Shown: positions 45,864-58,406, counted from the stretch's first letter. The stretch: DNA of 64,000 bases from Rapana venosa (GCA_028751875.1 CM054134.1:68163839-68227838); one strand, 5' to 3'. Made by a program: numbers and translations. Notes: generated by a model from the sequence alone, not told the origin.

Positions 45864-48800
45864 CTTGAGTGTCTACATCCAGGGCTTCTAGGGGTGGTCC
45901 ACCTTCCTGCAGCCCCAGCACATAAGTCAGAGCCTCCTGGTCCTGGGAAGCAATCAGGGTGTAGTCTGTGGGGGAAGGTGGTCGTTCTGAGCCATGTTCG
46001 TCATCCTCACTCAGCATTTCATCTGATTCAGACTGCAGGCTGTCTCTTTCCATCTCATCCTCCTCTTCCTCGTCCTCTTCATCAGACAGTTCTTCTCTTG
46101 GTGGCTCCTGCTGTAGGTCCAAGATTTCCATCATGCGATCCTGGTCATGAGAAGTGATCAGAGTGTATTCTGAGGGTGACATGGGCCTGTCTAGTGTGTC
46201 CATCTGCTGTTTGGATTCCTCAAAGTCTTGGCGGCTGTCACCAACTTTCCCTTCATCGTAGGCTTCTTCACATGTTTCTACTATGATCCTGCTCTCAGGC
46301 TCAAACTCAGAACCAGTCATAGTGCATTCTGAAGCAGCCCAGGTTTCACTGTGGGATGTGTAATCAGATTCAGACATCCGTGACACTGTGCTCTCAGACA
46401 GATAGCTTTGGGAGCCAGACGTTATGTCTGAGGTATAGCTGCCACTGGCTCCTGTGGCAGACTCTATTCCATTTTGGGCAGGTTCTTCCGTTTCCAAATC
46501 AGACGGTGTGCGAGAGCGATCTTGGACTTCAGTGGATGATGAGGGGTACAAGGGTGGATGGAGAGAGAGATGATGTTCATCGAAGTACTCAGGGTAGTGG
46601 CTATCCTGATCAGATATACTGCTCTGAGCTGACAGGTGACGACCCTCAATCACAGGTTCTGCAGCAGCAGCAGCAGCAGCAGCTCCTGAACTGTCCATTT
46701 CTGTTGTTCCTGAAACCACACCCTCCACGGTGGAATCACCCCCTGTTGTCAGTGTTTCTATTGGTTCTTCAATGAATCGCTCTGTTCTGTCAACAAACAT
46801 ATTTGCTGTCAGTTCATCTTCAAGTTCTTGTTGGTCCACAGCCTCAGGAGGCACAGACACATCTCTCTCTTCTGTAGTGAAGGCTTCTACCCTGTCCACA
46901 AACTGTTCTGTGACAACAGCAGCCTCAACAACACTTTGCACAGTCTGCTCTGTTTTAGCAAACTGTTGTTCTTCTATTTCTTCTTCATACTGTTCCAGAT
47001 CATCTTCCTGTTCTTCTTCAGACTGTTCTTGGACAGCAAACTGCTCAAGGTCCTGTAGCTCTGCCAGAATGCCAGTGACTGGTTTCTGTTCAGCCTGGCT
47101 CTGCACTTCCTGTTGTTCTGAGGATGGCATGGGTTTGTCATCTTCAACGACTTCTTCCTGGAGAGGTGAATCAAATGGTCTGTCCTCTGGACGTTCTTCT
47201 GTTGGTGACTGATAGACTTCCTCTTCTGGTGACCTGTCATAGCCAGGAGACTGCCTGTACTCATCTACTTCAATGTCTGGCCGTTCTGCTTCTTCCATGG
47301 CCTCCTGGAAAAAGTCACTTGGTGTGGGCTGTTCCGTTGGACTGTCCTCCACGGGGATCTTCAGAGGTTTCAGCTCCTCTTCACTGACATCTGAGTATCG
47401 CTCATACAGATCATCATGGTCAGACACTTCTTCTGCAGGACCTCCAAACATTTCGGCATAGTCTTGTTCCTGGTCTCCCTCAGTTCCACCACTGATGGCC
47501 ATGATGTCATACTCTTGAGGATAAGGTTCAAGGAGCATGCCTTCTCCAGAACTGGCCATCTGAGCCTCAGTGCTTTCACCACTTCCAGTCATGATTTCCT
47601 CCTCTTTCGGGTATGTTTCTAAGAAGAGCTCTGTCTGTTCTTCAGTTTGTTTCTCTGCAAATTCTTTTTCGTATTTTTCAGAAGGTGGTTGTTCAGTACT
47701 TTCCATCTCAAGGGAAAGTTGAGGTGCGACTTCATCTTCTGGTGTTTTATACAGAGCATCATCTTCATCTCTGGCATCTGCTTCTTCCACTTCCAAAGCA
47801 ACTGCTTTGTCTTCTTCTGACTCATAGTCTGATTCCTCTTCTTCAAAATCAGGGATGGCATACTCAGCCTCTGGTGTTTGAAACTGGGCCTGCTGTTTTT
47901 CTTTGACCAACCCCACCTGGTACTGGGACATGAGAGCTGCTGTCAGAGCATCTTGCTCTTCAATTTCTTGATCTAACTCAGCAACATCAGGAGGAGATTC
48001 TTCAAGTGGTGGGGATTCCACTTCTGCTGCTTCCTGAAGCCTGGTTTCGAAAGTTTCTCGCTGTTCACTGTATGTCTGTTTCATGTCTTCTCCTCCATCT
48101 CCTTCATCATCCTCATCTTCAGAAGAAAGATGGGGACTTTTCATTGGTACATCTGGCATTGCAGAGAGGAGGTGGTCTGTTTGATTTTCCATCTGTTGGA
48201 CAGTTTCTTCTTGGTCCCCAGAGTAGGTGGTTTCCTTTCTTGTCACTATCTCTTCATAAGAGTATGTTTCTTTCACTTCATAGTGACTTTCTTTGAACTG
48301 TTCATCAAAGACTGCTTGTTCTTGAAACAAAATTGTTGGTTTTTCAGTCTCTTCTTCCAGCTGGGTTGTTGATTCTTGTTCAAAAACTGGTTTTTGTCTG
48401 ACTTCCTCAATGGTTGTGGTTTCTGCCTTGAGCTCAGCATAGCTCATTTCAGCATAGCTTTCTTGTTCTGCAGCCTGCTCAAGAACCTCAGGTTCTCCAC
48501 TGCTGACGTAGAATTCATGCTGAGTGCTTTCTGCATATTCTGTGACTGGGAAAGCCTCCATCTTTTCTTCCAGAACTGGTGAGATGTCAGATAATTTTGA
48601 TGCTGGAGAACTGCTCAGCTCCTGTTCTGCAGCCACTCCTTCCATGAAGACCTGGGCTTTCATTTCTGTCTGCTCTTCTGTTTGGATTTCTCTTTTCTCA
48701 ATTTGATCACGGATTTCTTGGACTGTCTCCTCCTCTCTGTCTATCTGCTTGTACAGCTCCTCACCTCTTAACTGGGCATCAAAGATCATTTCTGGTTGTA

Positions 48801-51800
48801 CCTGTGAGTACGGCTGATCAAACTGTGCTTCCACTTCCTCTACATCCTTGTCTGACTCAGGAGACTGCCTCCCAACACAGACCTCTAGTGCTTCACCTTC
48901 CATTTCTTCACGAGCTTCCAGCATGATGACCTCGTCAATTTTGTTTTCATAGGTCTTGTCTGTGTCGTCACAGATGTCCACAACTTCAGACATGTCCAAG
49001 CTGGTTTCTGATGGTTTGGAGGATGCTAGTTTACCATCAGCCTTCTCATCTTCCAGCTGTTTTAAAGCAGGCTCTTCAATTTCCTCAGTCTGCTTTTCTC
49101 TCTCCGAGTCCAGGAACAACTCTGTTCTTTCAACTTCAGTTTCTTTTGATTCTTCAGTCACAAATTTTGCAGCCTCAGATGATGTGTATCGACTCATTTC
49201 CTGCACAGTAATCTGTTCATATTGGTAACTGTCAACAACTTCAGAATCGAACTGGCTCTCTGTTTGGTAGTATGACTCAGTCTTCATTTCAGAAACTGTG
49301 GAGGCTTCTTGCTTTCTGGCAGTATCTTCTATCTGATCCTGCACATCTCCTGCATCAGGTACCTGCATGAGTGTTTCATCCATGGCAGCAATTTGTTCTT
49401 GCTCAGTCAAGTCTTCTTTGTCCAGCATTTCCCAGTCTTCATCTTCATCTAAATCGCTGTCTTCTCTTGCTTGGTATTTTGCCAGTTTAAGACTTTCTTC
49501 TCTGGCATGAATGATCTCTTCAGCTTCTGATGATGCTGAAATGCCAGCCTCAGGAATAGATGGCGCTTCCTTGGTTTCAATGGTCTCTTCTAGGACTTCT
49601 GGAACCAGACAAACTGGTGTTTCATGGACCGAGGACAGCTGAGGTTGCACTTCTTCTTTGACCTCTTCTTCAGGAACATGACAGACATTTGCCTCTGACA
49701 GAGGAGCTTCAGAGATCTGTACTGTTTCTTCAGCGACTTCTACCTCCCCAGGGGCCAGGCAAGTCCCTGCCTCAGAAACTGCAGCTTGTGTGATTTCAAC
49801 AGGTTTCTCTTCAATCCCTTCCTCTTCAGGTACAAGACATACACCTGCTTTGGACAGAGGGGCCTGCGAAATCTCCACTGCCTCTTCTTTGACCTCCTCT
49901 TCTTCAGGAACCAGACAAGTCCCTGCCTCTAGGACAGGAGCTTGTGAAATGTCCTCTGTTTCTTCTACAACCTCCTCCTCTTCAGCAACCAGACAGACAC
50001 CTGCTTCAGACAGAGGGGCCTGTGAAACCTCTACAGTGTCTTCCTTAATCTCTTCCTCTTCAGGAACAAGACATGATCCTGTGTCAGTAAGAGGAGCTTC
50101 TGAAATTTTCACAGTCTCTTCATCAATCTCTGCCTCCTCAGGAACAAGACAGACTCCAGCTTCAGACAGGGGTGCTTTAGAAATTTCAACTGTTTCTTCT
50201 TGGGTTTTTTCTTCTTTGGGAACGAGGCAAATGTCAGCCTCAGAAACAGGAGCTTCTGAAATGTCAACTGTTTCTTCTGCAACTTCCTCCTGTTTGGGAA
50301 TGAATTGAACCTCTGCTTCAGATGGTGGTGCTTTTGAAATTTCTACAGCTTCTTCTCCAGCCTCTTCTTTGGGTACAATACTAGTCCCTGCTTCAGACAG
50401 AGGTGTTTTTAACATTTCTACCGTTTCTTCTTTGACCTCTTCCTCTTCAGGCACAAGACATACTTCAGCTTCAAAAACTGGAGCCTGTGAAATGCTGACT
50501 GTTTCTTCTTTGACCTCTTCCTCTTCAGGCACAACACACACTCCAGCTTTAGTAATAGGAGCCTGTGAAATGCTGACTGTTTCTTCTTTGACCTCTTCCT
50601 CTTCAGGCACAACACACACTCCAGCTTTAGTAATAGGAGCCTGTGAAATGCTGACTGTTTCTTCCTTGACCTCTTCCTCTTCAGGCACAACACACACTCC
50701 AGCTTTAGTAATAGGAGCCTGTGAAATGCTGACTGTTTCTTCCTTGACCTCTTCCTCTTCAGGCACAACACACACTCCAGCCTCTGTAATAGGAGCCTGT
50801 GAAATGCTGACTGTTTCTTCTTTGACCTCTTCCTCTTCAGGCACAACACACACTCTAGCCTCTGTAATAGGAGCCTGTGAAATGCTGACTGTTTCTTCTT
50901 TGACCTCTTCCTCTTCAGGAACCAGACATACTCCAGCCTCTGTAATAGGAGCCTGTGAAATGCTGACTGTTTCTTCTTTGACCTCTTCCTCTTCAGGAAC
51001 CAGACATACTCCAGCCTCTGTAATAGGAGCCTGTGAAATGCTGACTGTTTCTTCTTTGACCTCTTCCTCTTCAGGAACCAGACATACTCCAGCCTCTGTA
51101 ATAGGAGCCTGTGAAATGCTGACTGTTTCTTCCTTGACCTCTTCCTCTTCAGGAACCAGACATACTCCAGCCTCTGTAATAGGAGCCTGTGAAATGCTGA
51201 CTGTTTCTTCCTTGACCTCTTCCTCTTCAGGAACCAGACATACTCCAGCCTCTGTAATAGGAGCCTGTGAAATGCTGACTGTTTCTTCCTTGACCTCTTC
51301 CTCTTCAGGAACCAGACATACTCCAGCCTCTGTAATAGGAGCCTGTGAAATGCTGACTGTTTCTTCCTTGACCTCTTCCTCTTCAGGAACCAGACATACT
51401 CCAGCCTCTGTAATAGGAGCCTGTGAAATGCTGACTGTTTCTTCCTTGACCTCTTCCTCTTCAGGAACCAGACATACTCCAGCCTCTGTAATAGGAGCCT
51501 GTGAAATGCTGACTGTTTCTTCTTTGACCTCTTCCTCTTCAGGAACCAGACATACTCCAGCCTCTGTAATAGGAGCCTGTGAAATGCTGACTGTTTCTTC
51601 CTTGACCTCTTCCTCTTCAGGAACCAGACATACTTTTGCTTCGGAAACTGGAGCCTGTGAAATTTTCACAGTCTCCTCCACAAGTTCTTCTTCCTCAGGA
51701 ACATGACATGTTCCTACCTCATAGGCAGGAGCCGTGGAAACTTCCACACTTTCTTCTTTGATCTCCTCTTCGGTGGGGACAAGGCAAACTTCAGCTTGAG

Positions 51801-52421
51801 AAGCAGGAGCAGCTTCTTCTGGTTTCACGGGTTCTTCAGCCGCCTCCTCCTCCTCTTCTGGCACCAAGCAGACAGCAGCCTTGGTTTCAGTAACCTGGGT
51901 GGACTCCACCGTTTCCTCCACATCCTCCTCCTCTGGTACCACGCACACAGCAGCTTCAGATACAGCAGCAAATGATGATTCAATTTCTTCTTTCACTACA
52001 CCAATCTGCTTGTCATCTTCAGAAGGCTTCTCCACTACTCTGTGTTCTTCAACAGAAACAACCTTGGTGACTTTTTCTGTTTCTTCTACCTGGACTTCGT
52101 GAGGAGTTACATAGTATTCTTTCTGGACCACTCTTTCAGTGAGGACGGTTTCCTTTTCAGTGATCTCCACATCAGTTCTACGATACTCGTCTGTGATTGT
52201 GGTTCTCTGGGTTACTTGTGAGACCTGCTCACTGACAGGTTGCCTTGTGTCAGTGTAAGAGGGCACTTTCTCTGGTTCTGCTTCCCTGGCTGCTGCTTGT
52301 CTCTGGTCCTTGGGGAAAGGCTCTGGCTCTACAGCCTCAGTGTGTGAAGGTGTGAAGGTGAGTTCTGCTTCAGAGACCTCAGTGGTGGCTGATGTTGCTG
52401 CCTCTGTCTGCTGTTGGACTT
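45864..52421 (-). CDS. Giant ankyrin-like protein, giant exon 1 (6.56 kb)
   Basis: An uninterrupted frame of 2185 codons enters in phase 1 after ggtatcggcag and leaves in phase 1 at donor GTACTC. The acceptor has a weak pyrimidine tract, which suits a regulated exon. The first 150 residues contain TEKETVLTERVVQKEYYVTP-type sequence, similar in style to ankyrin tails. Then come 31 copies of a 26-residue repeat of the type VCLVPEEEEVKEETVSISQAP plus ITEAG, a DEDWEMLDKEDL motif (49.42 kb), long Glu/Gln/Val-rich stretches, an Ala run (SSGAAAAAAAAEP) and two late copies of RPPSP[ST][ED]YTLI[AT]S-type sequence. The protein is acidic and low in order. No enzymatic domain is visible. In ankyrins such exons encode neuronal long forms that tie membrane proteins to spectrin and microtubules. 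Confidence 0.82.
49423..49434 (-). other. LIR-like WEML motif in giant exon 1
   Basis: The codons for W-E-M-L lie in the context DLDEDEDWEMLDKEDLTEQE. It fits the Atg8-family interaction rule (aromatic, two any, aliphatic, with acidic residues before). Vertebrate giant ankyrin-B has a known LIR with EDDWTEF in its giant exon. Function here is inferred. Confidence 0.55.
49580..51965 (-). repeat. 26-residue (78-bp) repeat array, 31 copies
   Basis: The unit in protein is [AG]VC[LV]VPEEEEVKEETVSI followed by SQAPITE. In translation order I count 4 degenerate copies, 15 near-identical copies (about 50.48-51.65 kb) and 12 degenerate copies. Nearly every unit keeps one Cys in the VCxVP core. The 78-bp period keeps the frame in all copies, and the opposite strand is also open as a by-product. 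Confidence 0.97.
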
Positions 52422-53250
52422 CTGCCGATACCAGCCCACAGCCATTCCCATGGGAAGCATTGAGAGAGGGAGAGGGCCACAGTGTTAGTACACTATCAAC
52501 ATCTACCCACAACAGGTCACAAGTGATAACATACACACAAGGATACAACACCAAAACAAGTGTTCAACATATGATAGCTGTATAACATTTTGTTGAAATG
52601 TTGTGGAAAGTTAACATAATTGCTTATGGAGATGTGCATGCACTATCAGTACTCTTAATATCTTAAAATCCTTGGGGAAAAAAAATCCTGATGTTTTACT
52701 GACACAATATGTATGTCATTTAGGAATGAACTCTTTCCTGTGTTTTTATATATTTTCAAATCTGGAATATGTTCAGTAAAAACCACATTGTATTCACCAG
52801 AATAACACATGCAAAACAAATTTTCAAAAATAAATTCCATACTAAGTACAAGGAATACATGATGACACTTTCCTATTTTGTTTAGTATTCCACAGATTCA
52901 CATAAGAGAAAGAAAGAGAGAACAGGTACAGAGACACAATACATCATGCTCTTTACATCAATAAATAATTCCTTTATTCTATGATTGCATTCCAGCTCAG
53001 ATAGATGCCACTTTTAATAAGAACAGATTATGTTCAGTTTTGTGCAATTTTACATTTTAACCACTGCAGATCTAAAACCATATTTAAAAAGTCTGTGTAT
53101 TAAAGGCCCAGACAAGCCTAATAAGTGTTATGTATATTTCACAATGTCATTTATAACATTCTCTTTACAAGCTTTCATTACAGAATATATGCCATAAAAT
53201 CAGATAAATACAAATAAACATATGCATGGACGTGGTATATATGTGATATA

Positions 53251-53300
<50 letters not shown>
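53251..53300. repeat. (GT)n microsatellite
   Basis: An uninterrupted GT run of about 25 units. Confidence 0.95.
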
Positions 53301-53302
<2 letters not shown>

Positions 53303-54401
53303 CCAAGAACACCTGCCAATGCATATCAAAAAAGAAATATTTAAAGTCTGCATTTACACACACTTATATAACATTGTATACACACACACTTGTCCTTTTT
53401 ACCGAATAACTTGTTTGCAATAACACAGCAGTGACTAGAAAATAATTTCTAAATCTACATCATCATTCAACAAAGATGATAGCCAGAAAGACAAAAAAAA
53501 GGGAATGAAGAAAAAATGTTTAAAAAGCTGTGCAATATTTACCATGCACGGGGCAACACCAGCTTCACGACATCATCATGCAAAATGACGATCAACTGAG
53601 GCAAGTGTGGCAAAAGGCACAAAGGAACGATGATGACCCATACTTTGCACGCAAAAAATGGAACTCAAAACTGTACAGTAACAAAATCGGTTTCACTAGC
53701 CAACATGACAAAGCTTGCATAGTGTGTGTACACCAGAAACTAAGCATAGCATGAATCACAATCACAACACTGACAAAGCAAAAAATCTTTTTAAAAATCA
53801 TTTACCATCTTTCTTCATAATTTTAATGTTCAACAATTGGGAAATCATTTTCAGGGGAAAACGTATTTTGTAAGCGTCTCACTGCACCCCCTCCCCACCC
53901 CCCACCCACCCCTATCCCTTACATATGCATGTGTGCACACACACACACACAAACACACACACATAGACAACACGCACACACAGACAACAAACACACATAC
54001 ACACACAAAACAGCCACACATTCATGTCTTTGCATTCATTCTAAAAGTAGATTTCATACAGAATTCTTTTTTTTTTTTTTACAGTTATTAAAAAATGTAC
54101 TTATTCAAACTTCAACTGTTAAGCGAAACATACACTACACAGCTGATTTTAAAAACAAAACTCTCCATGGCAAAAAAATAAAGAAAACTTCAAAGCTGAT
54201 ACAAAATCATTCGACATTGCGAGACTACAGGGGTAAAGAAGAAAGCAGCCAACCCTCACTCCACAAAGAGAAAATGGTGGAAAACATACATAGGCTACTG
54301 TGAAAGAAGGAAAAATGCTTTCAATTCAAATAAACCATCATATAACACAATACTATTCACATTACAGAAATTGCAAGAAATTATCTGTGATGGCCTATGC
54401 T

Positions 54402-54618
54402 GCCTACATTACATCTAATCTGGACCAAAGGTGAAAGAAACCTGCTACTCCTCAAGCTAAAATAGGTATAGTTTCTCTATAAATGTAAATAATCATCCCC
54501 TGCCTGGTCTGCCTACATTACATCTAATCTGGACCAAAGGTGAAAGAAACCTGCTACTCCTCAAGCTAAAATAGGTATAGTTTCTCTATAAATGTAAATA
54601 ATCATCCCCTGCCTGGTC
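54402..54618. repeat. 109-bp tandem duplication
   Basis: gcctacattacatctaatct and the following sequence through aatcatcccctgcctggt are repeated exactly or nearly so with a period of 109 bp. The near identity suggests a recent duplication or an assembly artefact. Confidence 0.92.
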
Positions 54619-54644
54619 AGTCTATGCTCACAGTGACTTGACTT

Positions 54645-54752
54645 CTCCCTTAACTCCCCCAGGAGTTCTTGGAGCCTTGTACAGACTTTTTCAGGCCATG
54701 TACCAAGGGCAAATTGAACCTGGCAGAGCCCATCCCTCCTCAAGTACCGTAA
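54645..54752 (+). repeat. Dispersed repeat family B, copy 2
   Basis: The blocks ccccaggagttcttggagcc, tttttcaggccatgtacc, gaacctggcagagcccatcc and ctcaag match 18735-18832. Confidence 0.65.
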
Positions 54753-54949
54753 TAACTTGTTTTCCCTATTCTATCAAATGTTGGTCATTAGATACCCTTT
54801 TGTTGAACATTTACTCATATTATGGTCAGTGTGCTTTTTAGTTCCAAGCTCTTTTTGCCATTCTCATGGAAGGCATTGCCATTCCGTGTTCACTAATTGG
54901 TTTGCCTTCAAATCCTCTTTATTTGTTGTTGTTGTGCGTTCCCCAGCTT

Positions 54950-55105
54950 TACACTCTGGGGGTCACCCAGAACGAGCACTCTGACTCACTCATCCCACCT
55001 GGGAATCACTGTGAGATAGGAAGCACACAGGATGGAAGTTTGCGTGTATGACTATTTTCAAGTACCTCGCCAAATAGGCAGCCATACTCCGACTTCAGAG
55101 GAAAA
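54950..55105 (+). repeat. Dispersed repeat family C, copy 2
   Basis: ctcatcccacctgggaatca, then gactattttcaagtacctcg and a cgacttcagagg block, as at 27225-27350. This copy is longer at its left side. Confidence 0.7.
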
Positions 55106-55304
55106 TCCTCTTTATTTCATTTCTGCTCCAATTTTTTAATGTAAATCGTTAACTTATTTTGGTTATGAAAACATCTTTTCTGGCCACTGTGTGAGCAGTT
55201 GTTTGTAAGTGAGTGTACATGCGTATGTGCATGTGTGGTGTGGTGTGGAGTCGAGTCGAGTCGTTTGTTTGTGTGTGTATGTGTGTGCACATATTTTTTG
55301 CACT

Positions 55305-55530
55305 TATTTTTTATGCTACAGTCTAATGTAAACTCATCTATGACTTGAGCACAAACCAGATTTTACATTCTTTTTTCCAAAATTTTTTTTATTTATGCTA
55401 TTAACTATCACATTTTTTGTGTGCTTTTTTATGCTACAGTCTAGAGTATACTTATCTATGACTTGTGTACAAACTAGATTTTACATTCTATTTTTCCAAA
55501 AAATTATTTATTAATGCTATTAACTATCGC
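55305..55530. repeat. Tandem pair of ~120-bp AT-rich units
   Basis: The order of blocks ttttttatgctacagtct, catctatgacttg, tagattttacattct and taatgctattaactatc occurs twice in succession, diverged by several substitutions. Confidence 0.85.
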
Positions 55531-56154
55531 ATGTTGGATCTCAAAGCAACCTGAAAGGCAAAGAGGGTTTCATTTATTTATTATCTATTTTTAGTACTTT
55601 TGCTCATTTTCATGACGTTCTGAATATTTTTAAAAAGCAGTTTGTATTCATAGAAGTTTGTTTTGTTTTTTCAGTTATGTTTTTGTTTTCTTTTAATTCT
55701 AAACTATGCTAAATGATCTTAGAATTTCTAAGAATCTTTACCAAACTCTGTAACACATAAACTAAAATAATTCCGGAAAGAGAGTGGAAAAAACAGGTGA
55801 TACCCTATGAATGCAACGAAACAAGAAAGCAGCAGTTCATTAAAAACAAAAAAGGAGTAAAGCAAAACCCAACAATGAACATTGGTTGGTTTGCATTGGT
55901 AGTCACCCTTACTTTCTCTCACCTTCTGACTTTTTCTTTCTTTTTTTTTGATGGGGGGAGGGGGGGGGGGGAGGGGGTAGTTAATCTATAAACTATAAAC
56001 ACATACAAAGAATGCAACAACAAACTCAAACAATGACAACACACTAAAAGAGTACTGGACATCTACTGACTAAAACACACACAACCCCCCAAAAAAACCA
56101 ACCCCTAATATGCGCACACACAAAACACACACACACAATCGCAGCTTTTCTCTC

Positions 56155-56179
56155 AGTCTTTCTCTCTCTCTCTCTAACC

Positions 56180-56225
<46 letters not shown>
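56155..56225. repeat. (TC)n and (CA)n microsatellites
   Basis: A short TC run is followed by a CA run of about 22 units and repeats of tgca. Confidence 0.93.
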
Positions 56226-56227
<2 letters not shown>

Positions 56228-56675
56228 CATGCATGCACACATGCATGCACATACACCACAGCTTCTTCCCTGAAAAAAAAGAGATTTCTAAGACAAATAA
56301 ATAACATTGTCCAAGAATCGTTGCACTGATGGACACATAGAGATGCAAGAATGCTGAAATAAAAGTATCTAAAACACAATATATAAATCGTCTACCAACA
56401 CACCAAAATGTATACACTCATCACAACAAACATAATATCTTTAAAAAACAACAACCACACAACAAAATCAGGGAAAGAAAACCACACACAAGTGAATATG
56501 CGGGAATCAAATTTTGACATCTTGTGCTGCTGAAACGAATATGAAAAACACAGAGACACCATCAGTGAAACATGGAAAACACAGGACACATCAAATGACA
56601 CAGAAAGGAGGACTGAATGAATAAAATCGGTGCGGCCACAGAGGCACAACACAGAAAGCCGCAGCCACCAGCTAC

Positions 56676-56708
56676 CTTCTCTGGCCTCCTCCGGGAATTC
56701 ATGAATCA
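56676..56708 (-). CDS. Giant ankyrin-like protein, 33-bp microexon
   Basis: The acceptor gcttccttgcag is followed by TG, ten codons (IHEFPEEARE) and a final G before donor GTAGCT, phase 1 in and out. It would add exactly 11 residues (with the split codons). Both sites are good, and the phase agrees with the exons on both sides, which supports it despite its small size. Confidence 0.65.
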
Positions 56709-58271
56709 CTGCAAGGAAGCAAAGTCCATGGTTAGTGGTGGATGAATGGATGAATGGATGGATGGATGAATGGATGGATGGATGGATGGGGAAAAGTATC
56801 CATGCACACTTTTTGCACTGTTATCAGAGGGAGAGAAAGACTCTGTGAGAAGTGGGGTAGGGTGCTGAGATGATGGGTGTGTGTGGGGTGGGGAAGAGAG
56901 GACAGGGATAGGGCTGTGTGTGTGTGTGCGTGCATGTGTGCATGCGTGAGAGAGAGAGAAAGAGAGATAGAGAAAGAGAGAGTGAGTGACACAGAGAAAG
57001 AGGAGGAGACAGAACTATGTGAAAAGCCAATGATCTCTAAGTGAGAGAGCATTAGACTGTGATTGTGACTAAAAAGGAACAGGACATTTATTATTATTGA
57101 CACAAACCAGCATACAGCATGTGTGTGTGGGTGGGTGTGTTCTTCTCCCCTCCAAAGAAAAAAGTGAACAGATATATATATACAAGGTGTATTCTGCATC
57201 AATAACCCTTTTCTATAGTGTGAGACTGGGAAAACTGAAACAGGATATGAGTGTAGACCCCCCCTTCCTGACAGTTTGAATTGAAAAAAAAAGACGGGTA
57301 TAGATGATGGGGGAGAAAGACAGCAAAGTCAGGCAGGTATGGATGATGGGGCGTAAAGACAGAGAAAAGGAACAACGAAAAATGACAGAACAAGAGCAAA
57401 CAAATCCAAAACAAACACACATCAAAGAAATAGGAACAAAGCATTTTACTGAGGTTTGAAAGAGCAACTGATAAATTCCTTTTGTATTCCTCTCTCCCTC
57501 TCTCTTAAGCTAACTGTGTGATTTAAAACAACAAGAAACAGTCAGAGCAGGATAGAAAAGTATGGGCCCAAACAAAAAAAAATAAAATAGTGTGTTTCTT
57601 GAATGAAATGTGAATTAAAATTGAACTGAGGTACTATTTATTTCTAAGAGACCCCCTCCCCCTCCACTCCCAAACAGAGAGAGAGAGAAAGAGAGAGATA
57701 GAGAGACAAAGACAGAGAGAGGGGGGTGGGTAAACTTGAAGACAAACTATTTTAATGCACAGATGTGTGTGTGTGTGTGTATTCATACACATTTTATTAT
57801 TTGTACGAAGACTAGACACATTTTTTTTAAAAGGTAAAAAAACAAAACAAAACAAGCAATCTAAGATAAAAGAAAAAAAAGCCTTGGGCTCAGAATATGC
57901 ATTAAACCCATCTGAATAAGCGCTCAAGATTAAACGTTTAAGAAAATGCTTTTCAGCTACATCTGCTTACAAAGTTTTCCATTACCAAAGCTTTCAACAA
58001 GAAAAAAAAAATAAAGGAGAAGAAGAAGAAAACTACCCCAAAGCAAACCTTCAAAAAACTTTTTTTTTCTGCACTGTCATAACACCCAAACCCTTTCAAA
58101 ACAGGATTGAAAATCCCCCCAAACAAGCCCCCCCCAAAAGCACTTGTCTGGGTACTTCCTTTGTGATATCAATCTAGGCATGCTTTCTTACAGCACAGAC
58201 TCCTCATCTCTGGAATCAACACATCAAAAGCTACACTACACACAGGTGGTGGTAAGCTGTGGGTTTCTAAC
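56709..58271 (-). other. Intron upstream of the microexon
   Basis: It contains GGAT repeats (56745-56790), GA-rich runs (56946-57003 and 57676-57722) and a GT run near 57762-57782. No exon was recognised. Confidence 0.7.
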
Positions 58272-58406
58272 CTTCAGAGGACGCCTCATACTTCACGCCA
58301 AAATATGAGGGCACGTCCTCATCCTCATCAGGAGGGGTACTGAGGTCCTCTGTGATAGTTATGACGGGTCGGTCAGAGTCTGGGCCTTCTCTGCCATCTG
58401 ATGCTA
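58272..58406 (-). CDS. Giant ankyrin-like protein, 135-bp exon
   Basis: It enters in phase 1 after gttttgcctgcag and leaves in phase 1 at donor GTTAGA. It encodes about 44 residues: ASDGREGPDSDRPVITITED, then LSTPPDEDEDVPSYFGVKYE and ASSE. Acidic with a short hydrophobic ITIT strand. The length is a multiple of 3 and it is frame-neutral if skipped. Confidence 0.75.

Larger units (their letters stand above)
52422..56675 (-). other. Intron upstream of giant exon 1
   Basis: It contains a (GT)n run (about 53251-53300), CA-rich sequence (53935-54010), a 109-bp tandem duplication (54402-54618), repeat families B and C (54645-55105), a tandem pair of about 120 bp (55305-55530), a poly-G-like run (55952-55976) and a CA run (56180-56225). 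No exon was recognised. Confidence 0.7.

Noticed and set aside
50369..51706. Plus-strand frame of 445 codons opposite giant exon 1
   Set aside because: It is the mirror of the 78-bp repeat array; the period is a multiple of 3, so the opposite strand is also open. The minus frame extends far beyond the array and has fitting splice sites.
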